This document shows, piece after piece, positions 36,657-47,000 of a DNA stretch of 64,000 bases; positions within the stretch are counted from its first letter, which is position 1, and every line of letters begins with the position of its first letter. Source of the stretch: Lysinibacillus timonensis (lineage in GTDB: Bacteria > Bacillota > Bacilli > Bacillales_A > Planococcaceae); NCBI RefSeq assembly GCF_900291985.1, contig NZ_LT985980.1, positions 3,680,001-3,744,000 of the forward strand. The letters are read 5' to 3'. The position numbers were made by a program, and so were the translations under genes. The notes under the pieces are model-generated. The model was not told the DNA's origin, did not search any database, and saw only the letters and a list, made by a program, of their open reading frames with translations.

Positions 36657-37676
36657 ATTGTCCTTGAGAAGCGGTCTAAAGGACAAATGGAGGTAGAAAT
36701 GGAACGGGATTGTCCTTGAGAATCGGTCTCGAGGACAAATGGAGGTAGAAATGGAACGGGATTGTCCTTGAGAATCGGTCTCGAGGACAAATGGAGGAAG
36801 TTGAGGAAGGGAATTGTCCTTGAGAATCGGTCTCAAGGACAAATGGAGGTAGAAATGGAATGGGATTGTCCTTGAGAAGCGGTCTCGAGGACAAATGGAG
36901 GTAGAAATGGAATGGGATTTGTCCTTGAGAAGTGGACTCGAGGACAAATGGAGGTAGAAATGGAACGGGATTGTCCTTGAGAATCGGTCTCGAGGACAAA
37001 TGGAGGAAGAAATGGAAGGGGATTGTCCTTGAGAATCGGTCTCGAGGACAAATGGAGGAAGAAATGGATTGGGATTGTCCTTGAGAAGTGGACTCGAGGA
37101 CAAATGGAGGAAGAAATGGAACGGGATTGTCCTTGAGAAGCGGTCTCGAGGACAAATGGAGGAAGTTGAGGAAGGGAATTGTCTTTGAGAAGCGGTCTCG
37201 AGGACAAATGGAGGAAGAAATGGATTGGGATTGTCCTTGAGAAGTGGACTCGAGGACAAATGGAGGAAGAAATGGAAGGGGATTGTCCTTGAGAAGTGGA
37301 CTCGAGGACAAATGGAGGAAGAAATGGAAGGGGATTGTCTTTGAGAAGCGGTCTCAAGGACAAATGGAGGAAGTTGAGGAAGGGAATTGTCCTTGAGAAG
37401 TGGACTCGAGGACAAATGGAGGTAGAAATGGAACGGGATTGTCCTTGAGAAGCGGTCTCGAGGACAAATGGAGGAAGTTGAGGAAGGGAATTGTCTTTGA
37501 GAAGTGGTCTCGAGGACAAATGGAGGAAGAAATGGATTGGGATTGTCCTTGAGAAGCGGTCTCAAGGACAAATGGAAAAAGCCGCGAGCAGAACTGTCCT
37601 TGAGAAGCGTTCTCAAGGACAACAGGAGGAAGTAGCCGAACAGAATTGTCCCCGAGAAACGATCTAGAGGAGGAAG
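36657..37676. repeat. Twenty-copy 52-bp tandem hairpin repeat array
   Basis: Twenty head-to-tail units with a 52-bp period (one unit 53 bp) lie between ylaH and the NERD gene. Each has a dyad TTGTCCTTGAG...CTCGAGGACAA (11-12 bp arms, 5-7 base centre) followed by a linker that varies among four types (for example GTAGAAATGGAACGGG, GAAGTTGAGGAAGGGA). Copies 18-20 are degenerate. Minus-strand frames stay open through the array only because the repeat lacks stops; 52 is not a multiple of three, so a read frame has a 156-bp superperiod. The preceding gap from 36475 has no gene. Not a CRISPR: linkers are not unique. Confidence 0.92.
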
Positions 37677-37725
37677 TGTACTTGAAAAAGCACAAGATAA
37701 AAATAATGGAAAAAGCCAAATCATT

Positions 37726-38637
37726 TTACTCGTAAACTACCCAGCGATTTGTGCCTATCATTTTAAGGTTTCTTTCTAAGATTCTGTAAATCTTTTTTTT
37801 GTATTTAATTACTTGGCACCAATCGTAAATAATATTGGTTGTAATTTTTAGATTTGGGAATAGAAGCTGAAATTCCTTTATGCTACGTATTACCGCAGAA
37901 GATACTTCTTCGATATGTCCACATTCCTTACATACACAACTTCGCCCCATATCTGAAACTAAAAAAGATCCACAAGCTTCGCAAGTAATTCCTTTCTTCA
38001 ACTGTTCATATTCAAATTTAGGGAGTTTTGAATTCTGCGATTCCCGCATATGTAGCGATAATAATTTGTCAGCTATCAACTGGTGTTTTTCTGTTATCTT
38101 TGAATGTTTAGCATTCAGTTTTTTTATAAAGCGATTGATTTGTGTTGGGAATATAAAGGGTAGTTCCATAGGAGCTTGATATAAGGTGAATTCTGGATTT
38201 ACAAATATGACTGATGTATCGATTTTAATTGTAAAACCAAAGCTTTGGAGTAATTGGTGTAACAAAGTCTCTGTTCGCTTTAATTGAATTAACGGGTTTA
38301 CAATCTCGATTTTTGTTTTCGTATAAATCTTATCAGAAGTTGTTTCGTAAATAAAATCGCCCTCGTAATTTTTCACCTCAAAAACAAATATCGTATCTGA
38401 CATAATTAGCAACGAATCAATTTGGTATGTGTTGTTATTTGTTTTGAGAAGTAGATCATTCAAAATAAGGTAATTTCCTTCAAGCATTTCAAGGATAGTA
38501 TCAAATAAAAGTTCGCCCTCATAACCTTTTTTAAGATTCAAATAATATTGTCTATCCTTTTCGGATAAAATTATTCGATTATTTAGGGATTTTAAAATGT
38601 TCAATTCTAGTGATTCAGCTCTAGTCTTTAATATCAA
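37726..38637 (-). CDS. NERD-domain protein with C-terminal zinc ribbon
   Basis: Nuclease-related domain protein, 303 residues. The NERD core spans ~37-140: GYEGELLFD, YQIDSLLI and FVFEVKNYEGD give the expected Asp74, Glu87 and Lys89 of a PD-(D/E)XK-type site, so a nuclease could be active. A C-terminal zinc ribbon has Cys219-x2-Cys222 and Cys236-x2-Cys239. The start is TTG at 38637 after a GGATGTGAG site; the ATG three bases upstream is out of frame. It is absent at this place in B. subtilis by my recall. Target and role are unknown; plasmid or phage defence is possible but not shown. Confidence 0.82.
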   Translation of the reverse strand: MILKTRAESLELNILKSLNNRIILSEKDRQYYLNLKKGYEGELLFDTILEMLEGNYLILNDLLLKTNNNTYQIDSLLIMSDTIFVFEVKNYEGDFIYETTSDKIYTKTKIEIVNPLIQLKRTETLLHQLLQSFGFTIKIDTSVIFVNPEFTLYQAPMELPFIFPTQINRFIKKLNAKHSKITEKHQLIADKLLSLHMRESQNSKLPKFEYEQLKKGITCEACGSFLVSDMGRSCVCKECGHIEEVSSAVIRSIKEFQLLFPNLKITTNIIYDWCQVIKYKKKIYRILERNLKMIGTNRWVVYE

Positions 38638-38765
38638 TCATAGCTCACATCCTTATCTTAAAAATAAAATTCTATAATTTATTGTAAAAATAATTAGTTT
38701 AATAAATATTTACAAGAGTTTAAAGATTTTGTAAATATTTACTTATTGAATATAAGGGGTACTAT

Positions 38766-38891
38766 TCATTGTTGCTCTCTAATTTCGTAGGCAAACCCGC
38801 TGACAAGATCAAAAACAAATAAATACGCCCAAGAAATTGTTTCACCCAGCAGTAGTCGGACAAAGCAAGAGTTCCCCGTACCGATAGGCAT
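38766..38891 (-). other. Unexplained intergenic segment with a 41-codon open frame
   Basis: The 322-bp gap 38638-38959 has a GC-richer stretch. On the minus strand an ATG frame (38891 to TGA at 38766) reads MPIGTGNSCFVRLLLGETIS and ends YEIREQQ. It lacks a good binding site. It may be a dispersed intergenic repeat or a fragment; I could not assign it. Confidence 0.25.
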
Positions 38892-38959
38892 TAACACATC
38901 CATAATATTTTGCATACTCTAATCTAGATATATATCGAATTATAAGGAGGTTTGTATGC

Positions 38960-39958
38960 GTGAAAAGATGGTTAAAGCCTAGTTTGCTCGTTTTCTTTTC
39001 CAGTTTAATGCTTCTCGCACTCGCCGCTTGTGGCGGGAAAGATGAGCTTAAAACAGTGAAAGTCGGGGAAGTAACGCGTTCTATTTTTTATGCACCATTA
39101 TATGTAGCAATTGAGAAAGGATATTTTGAAGAAGAAGGGCTAAACATTGAATTGTCCACGATTCCAGGTGGAGATAAAACGATGACGGCGCTTTTATCAG
39201 ATGGTATTGATGTAGCGCTTGTTGGTGCAGAAACATCTATTTATGTATCAGCTCAAGGTGCGAATGACCCAATTAAAAACTTTGCTCAACTAACACAAAC
39301 AGATGGAACTTTTTTAGTTTCTCGTGAGCCAATAGAAAACTTCACATGGGATATGTTAAGAGATTCAGTATTCCTCGGTCAACGTAAGGGCGGTATGCCT
39401 CAAATGGTTGGCGAATATGTATTAAAACAACATGGAATCAACCCTCAAGAAGATTTAGAATTAATTCAAAATATTGATTTCGCAAATATTTCTACAGCAT
39501 TCGCTTCTGGAACGGGTGACTTTGTTCAGCTGTTTGAACCTACTGCTAGTGTATTTGAAGCTGAAGGTGTCGGCTACATCGTGGCATCCTTTGGTACTGA
39601 ATCAGGCCATGTTCCATATACAGTCTTCATGGCTAAAGATAGCTATATGGAAGCAAGTCCTGAAACGATTGAGGCCTTCACAAGAGCAATTAAGAAGGCA
39701 CAGGATTTCGTATATTCAAATTCAGCTGAAGAAGTAGCAAAGGCAATTTCTCCTTACTTTGAGGACACCGAGAATGAATTAATTGCAACTGTTGTTGATC
39801 GTTATCGTGCGCAAGAATCTTTTGCAAAGGATCCAATTTTAGATGAGGAAGAATGGAACAACTTGCAAAACATTATGGATGAAGCTGGAGAATTACCTGA
39901 GAGAATTCCGTATGAAAATTTAGTTGATACTGAATTTGCTGAAAAGGTTACGAACTAA
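38960..39958 (+). CDS. ABC transporter substrate-binding lipoprotein (NMT1/SsuA-like)
   Basis: Binding protein of the ABC importer encoded with the next two genes, 332 residues. The signal peptide has a lipobox LAACGG with Cys24. The mature protein opens KVGEVTRSIFYAPLYVAIEKGYFEEEGL, the hallmark of the NMT1/THI5-like and SsuA/TauA families. The GTG start at 38960 lies nine bases after AAGGAGG; the ATG at 38956 is out of frame. The substrate may be a sulfonate, nitrate, thiamine precursor or similar small solute; sequence alone does not decide. Confidence 0.87.
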   Translation: MKRWLKPSLLVFFSSLMLLALAACGGKDELKTVKVGEVTRSIFYAPLYVAIEKGYFEEEGLNIELSTIPGGDKTMTALLSDGIDVALVGAETSIYVSAQGANDPIKNFAQLTQTDGTFLVSREPIENFTWDMLRDSVFLGQRKGGMPQMVGEYVLKQHGINPQEDLELIQNIDFANISTAFASGTGDFVQLFEPTASVFEAEGVGYIVASFGTESGHVPYTVFMAKDSYMEASPETIEAFTRAIKKAQDFVYSNSAEEVAKAISPYFEDTENELIATVVDRYRAQESFAKDPILDEEEWNNLQNIMDEAGELPERIPYENLVDTEFAEKVTN

Positions 39959-39959
39959 A

Positions 39960-40733
39960 ATGACCTTTTTAACTGTCAGCAATGTACATCATACGTATTT
40001 CTCTAGCGAAACTGCTACAGAAGCGTTAAGAGATATCAATTTAACGATCAACAAAGGCGAATTTGTTTCATTTATCGGCCCAAGTGGTTGTGGAAAAACA
40101 ACGCTCCTATCAATATTAGCTGGATTGTTTCCTCCAACAGCGGGTAAAGTACAAATTGAAGAACAAGATGTTTATGAAAATGCTGACTTATCAATTGGTT
40201 ATATGCTACAACAAGACTATCTCTTTCCTTGGAAAACCATTGAAGAAAATGTCACGTTAGGATTAAAACTCCTTAATAAAAATAAAGAATCTTCATTTGA
40301 AATTGCTACAAAGCTTTTAAATAATGTAGGTTTGCCATCAGTTGAAAAAAAATATCCGAGGGAATTGTCGGGTGGAATGAGGCAAAGAGTAGCATTGGCA
40401 AGAACATTAGCTGTTGACCCTAAAATATTATTGCTAGATGAACCATTCTCCGCTCTAGATTACCAATCAAAATTAAAACTCGAAGATTTAGTTCATAAAT
40501 TAATGAAAGAATATGGTAAAACGACAGTCCTTGTTACGCATGATATTGGTGAAGCAATTGCAATGAGCGATCGCGTTTTTCTTTTTTCTGCCAAACCAGG
40601 TCAACTATATCGAACGTTCGAAGTACCTGAAGAAGTTAAAAAATTAACTCCTTTTGAAGCACGAGCGCATTCAAGTTATTCCTTGCTTTTCCAAACTATA
40701 TGGAAGGAGCTTGAAAGCCTTGAACATCAATAA
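39960..40733 (+). CDS. ABC transporter ATPase, SsuB/TauB-like
   Basis: ATP-binding subunit of the importer, 257 residues. Walker A is [11 protein letters not shown], the Q-loop is [10 protein letters not shown], the signature is [15 protein letters not shown], Walker B is [14 protein letters not shown] and the switch His is in LVTHDIGEA. The ATG at 39960 begins one base after the stop of the binding protein, with AAAAGG inside that gene; the longer frame from 39924 is not supported. It overlaps the permease start by 14 bases. Confidence 0.92.
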   Translation: MTFLTVSNVHHTYFSSETATEALRDINLTINKGEFVSFIGPSGCGKTTLLSILAGLFPPTAGKVQIEEQDVYENADLSIGYMLQQDYLFPWKTIEENVTLGLKLLNKNKESSFEIATKLLNNVGLPSVEKKYPRELSGGMRQRVALARTLAVDPKILLLDEPFSALDYQSKLKLEDLVHKLMKEYGKTTVLVTHDIGEAIAMSDRVFLFSAKPGQLYRTFEVPEEVKKLTPFEARAHSSYSLLFQTIWKELESLEHQ

Positions 40734-41514
40734 TCTTCATGAACAATATAAAAATGGATTAAGAAAAGAGAAAAGATGGGTTCGGTTTTATCAAATATTA
40801 ATATTGATAGCATTTTTTAGTTTATGGGAAGTTGCTTCATCATTACGTTGGATTGACCAGCTTATTTTTAGCTCACCTTCCAAAATAGGTAGCTTATTTA
40901 TTGAAAAAATAGCCGATTATTCTTTAATATATCATTCTAGTTATACGTTATTTGAAACGGTGTTAGGTTTTATTCTTGGTACGTTGCTAGGTACTATATT
41001 AGCGGCAATTCTATGGTGGTCTCCTTTTTTATCGAAAGTATTAGACCCATATTTAGTTATTCTAAACTCGATGCCAAAAGTAGCGTTAGGTCCAATTCTT
41101 ATAGTAGCAATGGGTCCTGGTATGAACTCCATTATTGCAATGGGAGCGATAATATCAGTTATTATTTCAACCATTGTCATTTACACAGCATTTAAGACCG
41201 TTGACTCTAACTATTTGAAAGTATTGCAAACCTTTAACGCCACTCGGATGCAAATGTTTAGGGAGGCAATATTACCTGCTTCTTTTCCAACAATTATCTC
41301 CACATTAAAAGTAAATGTAGGTTTAGCCTGGGTCGGTGTAATTGTTGGAGAATTCCTTGTGTCATCACAAGGATTAGGTTATTTAATTATTTATGGTTTC
41401 CAAGTATTTAACTTTAACTTAGTTTTGCTATCGCTACTTGTAATAGCAATTTTTGCAACGATCATGTACCAACTTGTTGAACTGCTAGAAAAAAAGCTAA
41501 TTAGAAATGAGTAG
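40720..41514 (+). CDS. ABC transporter permease, SsuC/TauC-like
   Basis: Membrane subunit of the importer, 264 residues with about six hydrophobic segments. The EAA loop is present as [20 protein letters not shown], and [19 protein letters not shown] is typical of the SsuC family. TTG at 40720 is ten bases after GGAAGGAG; the TTG at 40711 is too close and the frame to 40654 lies deep in the ATPase gene. Gene order binding-ATPase-permease suggests one operon closed by the terminator at 41533. Confidence 0.9.
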   Translation: MNINNLHEQYKNGLRKEKRWVRFYQILILIAFFSLWEVASSLRWIDQLIFSSPSKIGSLFIEKIADYSLIYHSSYTLFETVLGFILGTLLGTILAAILWWSPFLSKVLDPYLVILNSMPKVALGPILIVAMGPGMNSIIAMGAIISVIISTIVIYTAFKTVDSNYLKVLQTFNATRMQMFREAILPASFPTIISTLKVNVGLAWVGVIVGEFLVSSQGLGYLIIYGFQVFNFNLVLLSLLVIAIFATIMYQLVELLEKKLIRNE

Positions 41515-41532
41515 TTTTCCCAATTACAATAT

Positions 41533-41567
41533 AAAAATCCTTGAACAATCATCGTTCAAGGATTTTT
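41533..41567. terminator. Bidirectional terminator of the ABC operon and ylaI
   Basis: Perfect 14-bp stem AAAAATCCTTGAAC / GTTCAAGGATTTTT with seven-base loop. Confidence 0.9.
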
Positions 41568-41599
41568 ACCATTATCTAAAGTGAAATTGAATGATTCAT

Positions 41600-41806
41600 T
41601 TAAATATAATCTTCAGCTTGTTTAGTAGAATTGCGATAGAAACGGAATTTTCCTGTAGCTAATCGTTCTTCTGTTTTTTCCGCAATGCGATCATGACATG
41701 ATGTGCACATATATGTGTGGATTGGGCGATTACGCAATCTTTTCGAAAGTGGTAAATCATCATCGAGGTTGTTTATAGTATCACAAATGACACATTTGAC
41801 GCGCAT
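41600..41806 (-). CDS. ylaI: YlaI-like zinc-ribbon protein (DUF2197)
   Basis: A 68-residue protein with two Cys pairs, CVICDTIN at the N-terminus and MCTSCHDRIAEKTEER, that should bind one zinc ion. The sequence matches the YlaI family opening MRVKCVICD. AGGAGG precedes the ATG. It is 11 bp downstream of the gene at 41818 and co-directional, so probably co-transcribed. Function unknown. Confidence 0.87.
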   Translation of the reverse strand: MRVKCVICDTINNLDDDLPLSKRLRNRPIHTYMCTSCHDRIAEKTEERLATGKFRFYRNSTKQAEDYI

Positions 41807-41817
41807 ACATGTTCCTC

Positions 41818-42318
41818 CTATTTTACTCGAATAGCCCGAATATTTTTAATTGGCTTATCTAAATTTGAACCATCCTCAAATAATAAATGGACAGGTCCAT
41901 CTTCTGTTAAAGGTTTACCATCTTGACTAAATTTGAAAATGAACGTATTCGCTTCTTCAATTGTAAAGGCATGTTCAGTGTTGTTTTCGCATTCAAAAAT
42001 TACTTGAGTAGCATCCTCTTGAATTTCGGCATTTTTTAAGAAATAACTTAATTTCATACCGAATGTACCGGTTTTCATTCCTTGACGGTCAAACTTCCGT
42101 TCCGTTTTTAGTGTTGGAGGGAATGTCGCACCTTCCATAATTTCACGGGACCAATGTTTTCCCATAGATTTTAAATATTCAACATCATCTGTTTCTTGCT
42201 CTTCCTTTTGAGTAAAATATGTTGTTAAATCAAGACGACGATCGTCAAAAATCCAAACAGTTGGATCTAAAGTTATTTTATATGTAACGGCACCTGTAAT
42301 AGGAATAATACTTTCCAT
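41818..42318 (-). CDS. Conserved hypothetical protein, 166 residues
   Basis: A soluble protein opening MESIIPITGAVTYKITLDPT with a WIFDDRRLDL motif and many beta-strand-like stretches; no membrane segment. I recall similar Bacillus proteins annotated as peptidyl-prolyl isomerase, but I see no clear FKBP, cyclophilin or parvulin motif here and do not assert that role. GGGGGAGT precedes the ATG. It stands divergent to ylaN and is coupled to ylaI. Confidence 0.7.
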   Translation of the reverse strand: MESIIPITGAVTYKITLDPTVWIFDDRRLDLTTYFTQKEEQETDDVEYLKSMGKHWSREIMEGATFPPTLKTERKFDRQGMKTGTFGMKLSYFLKNAEIQEDATQVIFECENNTEHAFTIEEANTFIFKFSQDGKPLTEDGPVHLLFEDGSNLDKPIKNIRAIRVK

Positions 42319-42497
42319 TTTCTAGTACTCCCCCTTAAATTAATATCATGTACAGTATACCGCTAGATGTACATAATAATAAAGAAATATAATTTATTGA
42401 GTCTGTTTTCATGTAAATTCACTTGCATTTTTATCTATCTAAAGATAAACTTTATAAAGATAGAATAGAAGAAATATCAAATGATGGGGGCGTCCTC

Positions 42498-42779
42498 ATG
42501 GATACAAAATCACCTGCTTCCTTTCAGGAAAAAGCTTTAGAATTGCTTCTTTCTGATGCGGACAAGATAGCTAAATTGATTAAAGTGCAGATGGACCATT
42601 TAACAATGCCATCATGTCCATTATATGAAGAAGTGCTAGACACACAAATGTTTGGCCTTTCGAGAGAAATTGATTTTGCTGTTAAACTAGGTTTAATTTC
42701 TCGTGAACGAGGAAAGGAAATACTAGATACACTAGAAAAAGAACTTTCTCTGTTACACGAGGCATTTACAAATAAATAA
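42498..42779 (+). CDS. ylaN: YlaN (UPF0358), iron-linked Fur partner
   Basis: Small helical protein, 93 residues. The family core [35 protein letters not shown] segment is present (residues ~22-52) with the conserved DHLTMP and [18 protein letters not shown]. In B. subtilis and S. aureus YlaN is reported to bind iron and act on Fur. The ATG at 42498 follows GATGGGGGCG; the frame is open upstream to 42423 but family size supports this start. Place before ftsW is conserved. Confidence 0.92.
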   Translation: MDTKSPASFQEKALELLLSDADKIAKLIKVQMDHLTMPSCPLYEEVLDTQMFGLSREIDFAVKLGLISRERGKEILDTLEKELSLLHEAFTNK

Positions 42780-42787
42780 AAGAATCT

Positions 42788-42820
42788 ACTCAAAACGCTA
42801 GTGCGATTTGAGTTTTTTTT
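42788..42820 (+). terminator. Terminator between ylaN and ftsW
   Basis: Stem ACTCAAAACGC / GCGATTTGAGT with one A-A mismatch, four-base loop, then TTTTTTT. Confidence 0.8.
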
Positions 42821-42841
42821 CTAAAAAGAGGTTTCTAAGGA

Positions 42842-44017
42842 ATGAGAAGGTATATTAACTATTATGTAAGAAATTTTGATTACCCTTTATTTTTTACGTA
42901 TGTATTTTTATGTGTGTTCGGCTTAGTTATGATTTATAGCTCGAGCATGATGGTTGCCATTGTTTATGAAGAGGCAAAACCAGACTATTTTTATAATAAA
43001 CAGTTAATAAATCTTGTAGTTTCATCACTTGTTTTTCTTTTTGGTGCCTTTTTACCTTATAAGCACTTTAGTAATAAAAAATTAATGGTATTTAGTGTTT
43101 TTGGTATGATATTTATCCTTATATGGTTATGGTTATTTGGTGTAGGATTGGAGCAAACAGGTTCGAAAAGTTGGATTGACCTTGGGGTAATGAATTTCCA
43201 ACCATCAGAAGTTGCAAAATTATTTATCATCTTATATTTTGCTGGAGCTTTTTATAGAAAGAGCTTAAACAATCCATTAGAAAATTTACAGCCTAACAAT
43301 ATTATTTACCCAATCATCGTTTGGATATTTGTCATATTTTGTGTAGCAAATGAAACAGATTTAGGGGCAGTTATTATTTTATCGGGGATTGCTTTTGCAG
43401 TTGTAGCTGCAAGTGGTATGAGCTTTAAAACCTTCTTAAAGTTTTTCTCTGTATTAGGAGCTCTAGGTGGAGTTTTACTTGGTTTCGTCTTTTTAGTAAA
43501 AGGAGATGAAATTTTTACAGAAAACCGTTTAGGAAGATTGCAGTCTTTTCTTAATCCATTTGAATACGAATCTGGTTCAGGATTACAGGTTATTAACGGG
43601 TATATAGCGATTGGCGCAGGGGGATTAGAAGGGGTTGGACTAGGACAATCCGTTCAAAAGCTAGGTTATTTACCAGAGCCTCAAACCGATTTCATCATGG
43701 CAATAATAGCAGAAGAACTTGGAATATTAGGGGTCATTTTTGTGCTTGGTGGGTTGGGTTTTATCGTATTTAGAGGTTTAGTTATTGCTATGAATACCAA
43801 AGACCCACTTGCAAGAATGATAGCAGCCGGAATTGCGAGTTGGATTGCTATTCAAACATTCATTAATTTAGGTGGCGTTTCAGGTCTTATCCCATTAACG
43901 GGTGTTACTTTACCGTTTATTAGTTATGGTGGATCCTCCTTAATAATGCTTTCTTTTGCAATGGGGATTTTAATAAATGTATCAATGTTTGTAAAACTTG
44001 AGAAAAAAAATAAATAA
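42842..44017 (+). CDS. ftsW: FtsW cell-division SEDS glycosyltransferase
   Basis: Septal peptidoglycan polymerase working with a class b PBP, 391 residues and about ten membrane segments. SEDS motifs are clear: DLGVMNFQPSEVAKLFIILY, NETDLGAVIILSG, PEPQTDFIMAIIAEELG and the C-terminal GVTLPFISYGGSSL. Small binding site AAGG before the ATG. Location between ylaN and pycA matches B. subtilis ftsW, which favours FtsW over RodA. pycA follows after 14 bp. Confidence 0.93.
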   Translation: MRRYINYYVRNFDYPLFFTYVFLCVFGLVMIYSSSMMVAIVYEEAKPDYFYNKQLINLVVSSLVFLFGAFLPYKHFSNKKLMVFSVFGMIFILIWLWLFGVGLEQTGSKSWIDLGVMNFQPSEVAKLFIILYFAGAFYRKSLNNPLENLQPNNIIYPIIVWIFVIFCVANETDLGAVIILSGIAFAVVAASGMSFKTFLKFFSVLGALGGVLLGFVFLVKGDEIFTENRLGRLQSFLNPFEYESGSGLQVINGYIAIGAGGLEGVGLGQSVQKLGYLPEPQTDFIMAIIAEELGILGVIFVLGGLGFIVFRGLVIAMNTKDPLARMIAAGIASWIAIQTFINLGGVSGLIPLTGVTLPFISYGGSSLIMLSFAMGILINVSMFVKLEKKNK

Positions 44018-44031
44018 TAGGGGTGGAAGAG

Positions 44032-47000
44032 ATGGTTAGGAAAATTAACAAAATTTTAGTTGCAAACAGAGGGGAGATAGCAATACGCATTTTTAGAGCG
44101 TGTAACGAATTAAACATACGAACAGTTGCGATCTATTCTAGAGAGGATAGTGGTTCGCACCATCGTTACAAGTCAGATGAGTCCTATTTAGTAGGAGTAG
44201 GGAAAAAACCGATAGATGCTTATTTGGATATTGAAGGGATTATCGAAATTGCAAAGCATTCAGGTGTAGATGCTATTCACCCTGGTTATGGTTTCCTATC
44301 CGAAAACGTTCAATTTGCTAGACGTTGTGAGGAAGAAGGTATTATTTTCATTGGTCCAACTTCAGAACATTTAGATATGTTTGGAGACAAAGTAAAAGCA
44401 AGACAGCAAGCTATCAATGCGAATATACCTGTAATTCCAGGAAGTGATGGACCAGTTGATTCCTTAGAAGAATTAGAAGCCTTTGGGGATACATATGGAT
44501 ATCCGCTAATGATTAAAGCAGCGCTTGGTGGTGGGGGACGTGGCATGCGTTTAGTCCAATCAAAAGAAGACTTAGCATCAAGCTACGAACGTGCTAAGTC
44601 TGAAGCAAAAGCTGCTTTTGGTTCAGATGAAGTATATGTTGAAAAAGCAATCATACAACCTAAGCATATTGAAGTACAGATTTTAGGTGACTCTTCAGGT
44701 AATATTATCCACTTGTATGAGCGTGATTGTTCAATTCAGCGTAGACACCAAAAAGTAGTAGAGATTGCGCCATCTAACTCTTTACCAGATTCATTGCGTA
44801 ATAGAATTTGTGATGCTGCGGTAAAACTTATGAAAAATGTTCATTATATAAACGCAGGAACAGTTGAATTTTTAGTTTCTGGGGAAGAATTTTATTTTAT
44901 TGAGGTAAATCCAAGAATACAGGTAGAACATACAATTACAGAAATGATAACTGGAATTGATATTGTACATGCACAAATTAAAATTTCAGAAGGTTTTGAC
45001 ATTCATTCGGATTATATCAATATACCAAAACAAAATGAGATTCCATTATTCGGTTTTGCCATCCAATCTCGTGTAACGACAGAAGATCCAGCCAATAGCT
45101 TTATGCCAGATACAGGTAAGCTAATGGTATATCGTTCAAGTGGAGGTTTCGGTGTTCGTTTAGATGCAGGCAATGGGTTCCAAGGGGCGGTTGTTACACC
45201 GTATTATGACTCACTTTTAGTAAAAATTTCGACATGGGGAATGACATTCCGTGAAGCTGCAGCTAAAATGGACAGAAATTTGAGAGAATTTCGAATTAGA
45301 GGTGTGAAAACAAACATCCCATTTTTAGAAAATGTTGTGAAGCATGAAAAATTTATTACAGGCGATTTTAATACTAATTTTATCGATACAACTCCTGAGC
45401 TATTTGAATTCCCAATTCGAAAAGACCGTGGTACGAAGCTTTTGAACTATATTGGAAATGTAACGCTCAATGGTTTTCCAGGAATCGAAAAAAGAAAAAA
45501 ACCAATTCTATTCCAACCAAATAAACCAAAGCTAGATTTAAATCTTGAAATACCAGCTGGAACAAAACAAATACTAGATAGTAGAGGTGCCGATGGGCTA
45601 GTAGAATGGATAAAACAACAGCAGGATGTCCTAATTACTGATACTACTTTCCGCGATGCTCACCAATCTCTATTGGCAACAAGAGTACGCTCGCAGGATA
45701 TGTTTGAAATTGCGGATTATAATGCAAGAATGATGGCTAACTTCTTCTCCTTTGAGTTATGGGGTGGTGCCACATTTGATGTAGCATATCGATTCTTAAA
45801 GGAAGATCCATGGGCACGACTTGAAAAACTTCGAAAACAAATGCCCAATGTGTTGTTCCAAATGTTATTAAGAGGAGCGAATGCGGTTGGTTATAAAAAT
45901 TATCCGGATAACTTAATTCGCGAATTCATTAAAGAATCTGCAAATTCTGGAATTGATGTTTTCAGAGTCTTTGATAGCTTAAATTGGATCAAAGGTATGG
46001 AAGTAGCAATCGACGAGGTAAGAAATACAGGTAAAATTGCCGAAGCCGCTATTTGTTATACTGGCGACATCTTAGATAGTTCAAGAACAAAGTACTCGGT
46101 ACAATACTATAAAGATATGGCAAGAGAACTAGAAGCTGCTGGAGCACATATATTAGCGATTAAAGATATGGCTGGATTATTAAAGCCTGAAGCGGCATAT
46201 CGCCTAATTTCTGAGTTAAAAGAAGCAACAGATTTACCAATTCATCTTCATACACATGATACAAGTGGAAATGGTATTTATACGTACGCAAAAGCAATTG
46301 AAGCAGGAGTAGATATTATTGACACTGCATTAGGTTCGATGTCTGGGTTAACATCACAACCTAGTATAAATTCTCTTTACTATGCAATGAAAGATAGTAA
46401 ACGAGAGATTAAAGTGGATATCGATGCGCTTGAACAGTTGTCCTATTACTGGGAAGATGTTCGTAGCTACTATAGTGAATTTGAAAGTGGTATGAGAAGC
46501 CCGCATTCTGAAATATATGTTCATGAAATGCCAGGTGGACAATATAGTAATTTACAACAGCAAGCAAAAGCAGTTGGTTTAGGTGATCGTTGGGATGAAG
46601 TGAAAAAAATGTATTCCCGTGTGAATATGTTATTTGGAGATATTGTAAAAGTTACTCCATCATCAAAAGTAGTTGGCGATATGGCACTATTCATGGTGCA
46701 AAATGACTTAAATGAAGAAAATATTTTTACAAGAGGTTTAACAATTGATTTCCCAGATTCAGTCGTTGAATTTTTCCAAGGATATTTAGGGCAACCTCAT
46801 GGTGGATTCCCGGCGGACCTACAAAAAGTTATTTTAAAAGACAAGGAAGCCATTTCAGTCCGACCTGGTGAATTACTTGAGCCAGTTGATTTTAAAGAAG
46901 TAGCTACGATGCTTTCGAGTAGATATAACCGTGAAGTTTCGACGAAAGATGTGTTAGCTTACGCATTATATCCTAAAGTATTTGAAGAATATGTAACAGC

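Noticed and set aside
36657-37676. CRISPR array
   Set aside because: The variable parts are a few reused linkers rather than unique spacers, the dyad is longer than a typical CRISPR repeat pattern allows, and no cas gene is nearby.
36624-37724. Long minus-strand frames (366, 211, 228 and 121 codons) across the tandem array, giving repeated proline/serine-rich peptides
   Set aside because: All three frames stay open together, which follows from a stop-free 52-bp repeat. No ribosome binding site precedes the first ATG, even though it lies one base after the NERD stop, and there is no known domain.
38790-38891. c-di-GMP (GEMM) riboswitch, from GGCAAACCC and TACCGATAGG at the ends
   Set aside because: The central GACGCAAAGCC-type core and tetraloop pairing are absent; the resemblance is only at the ends.
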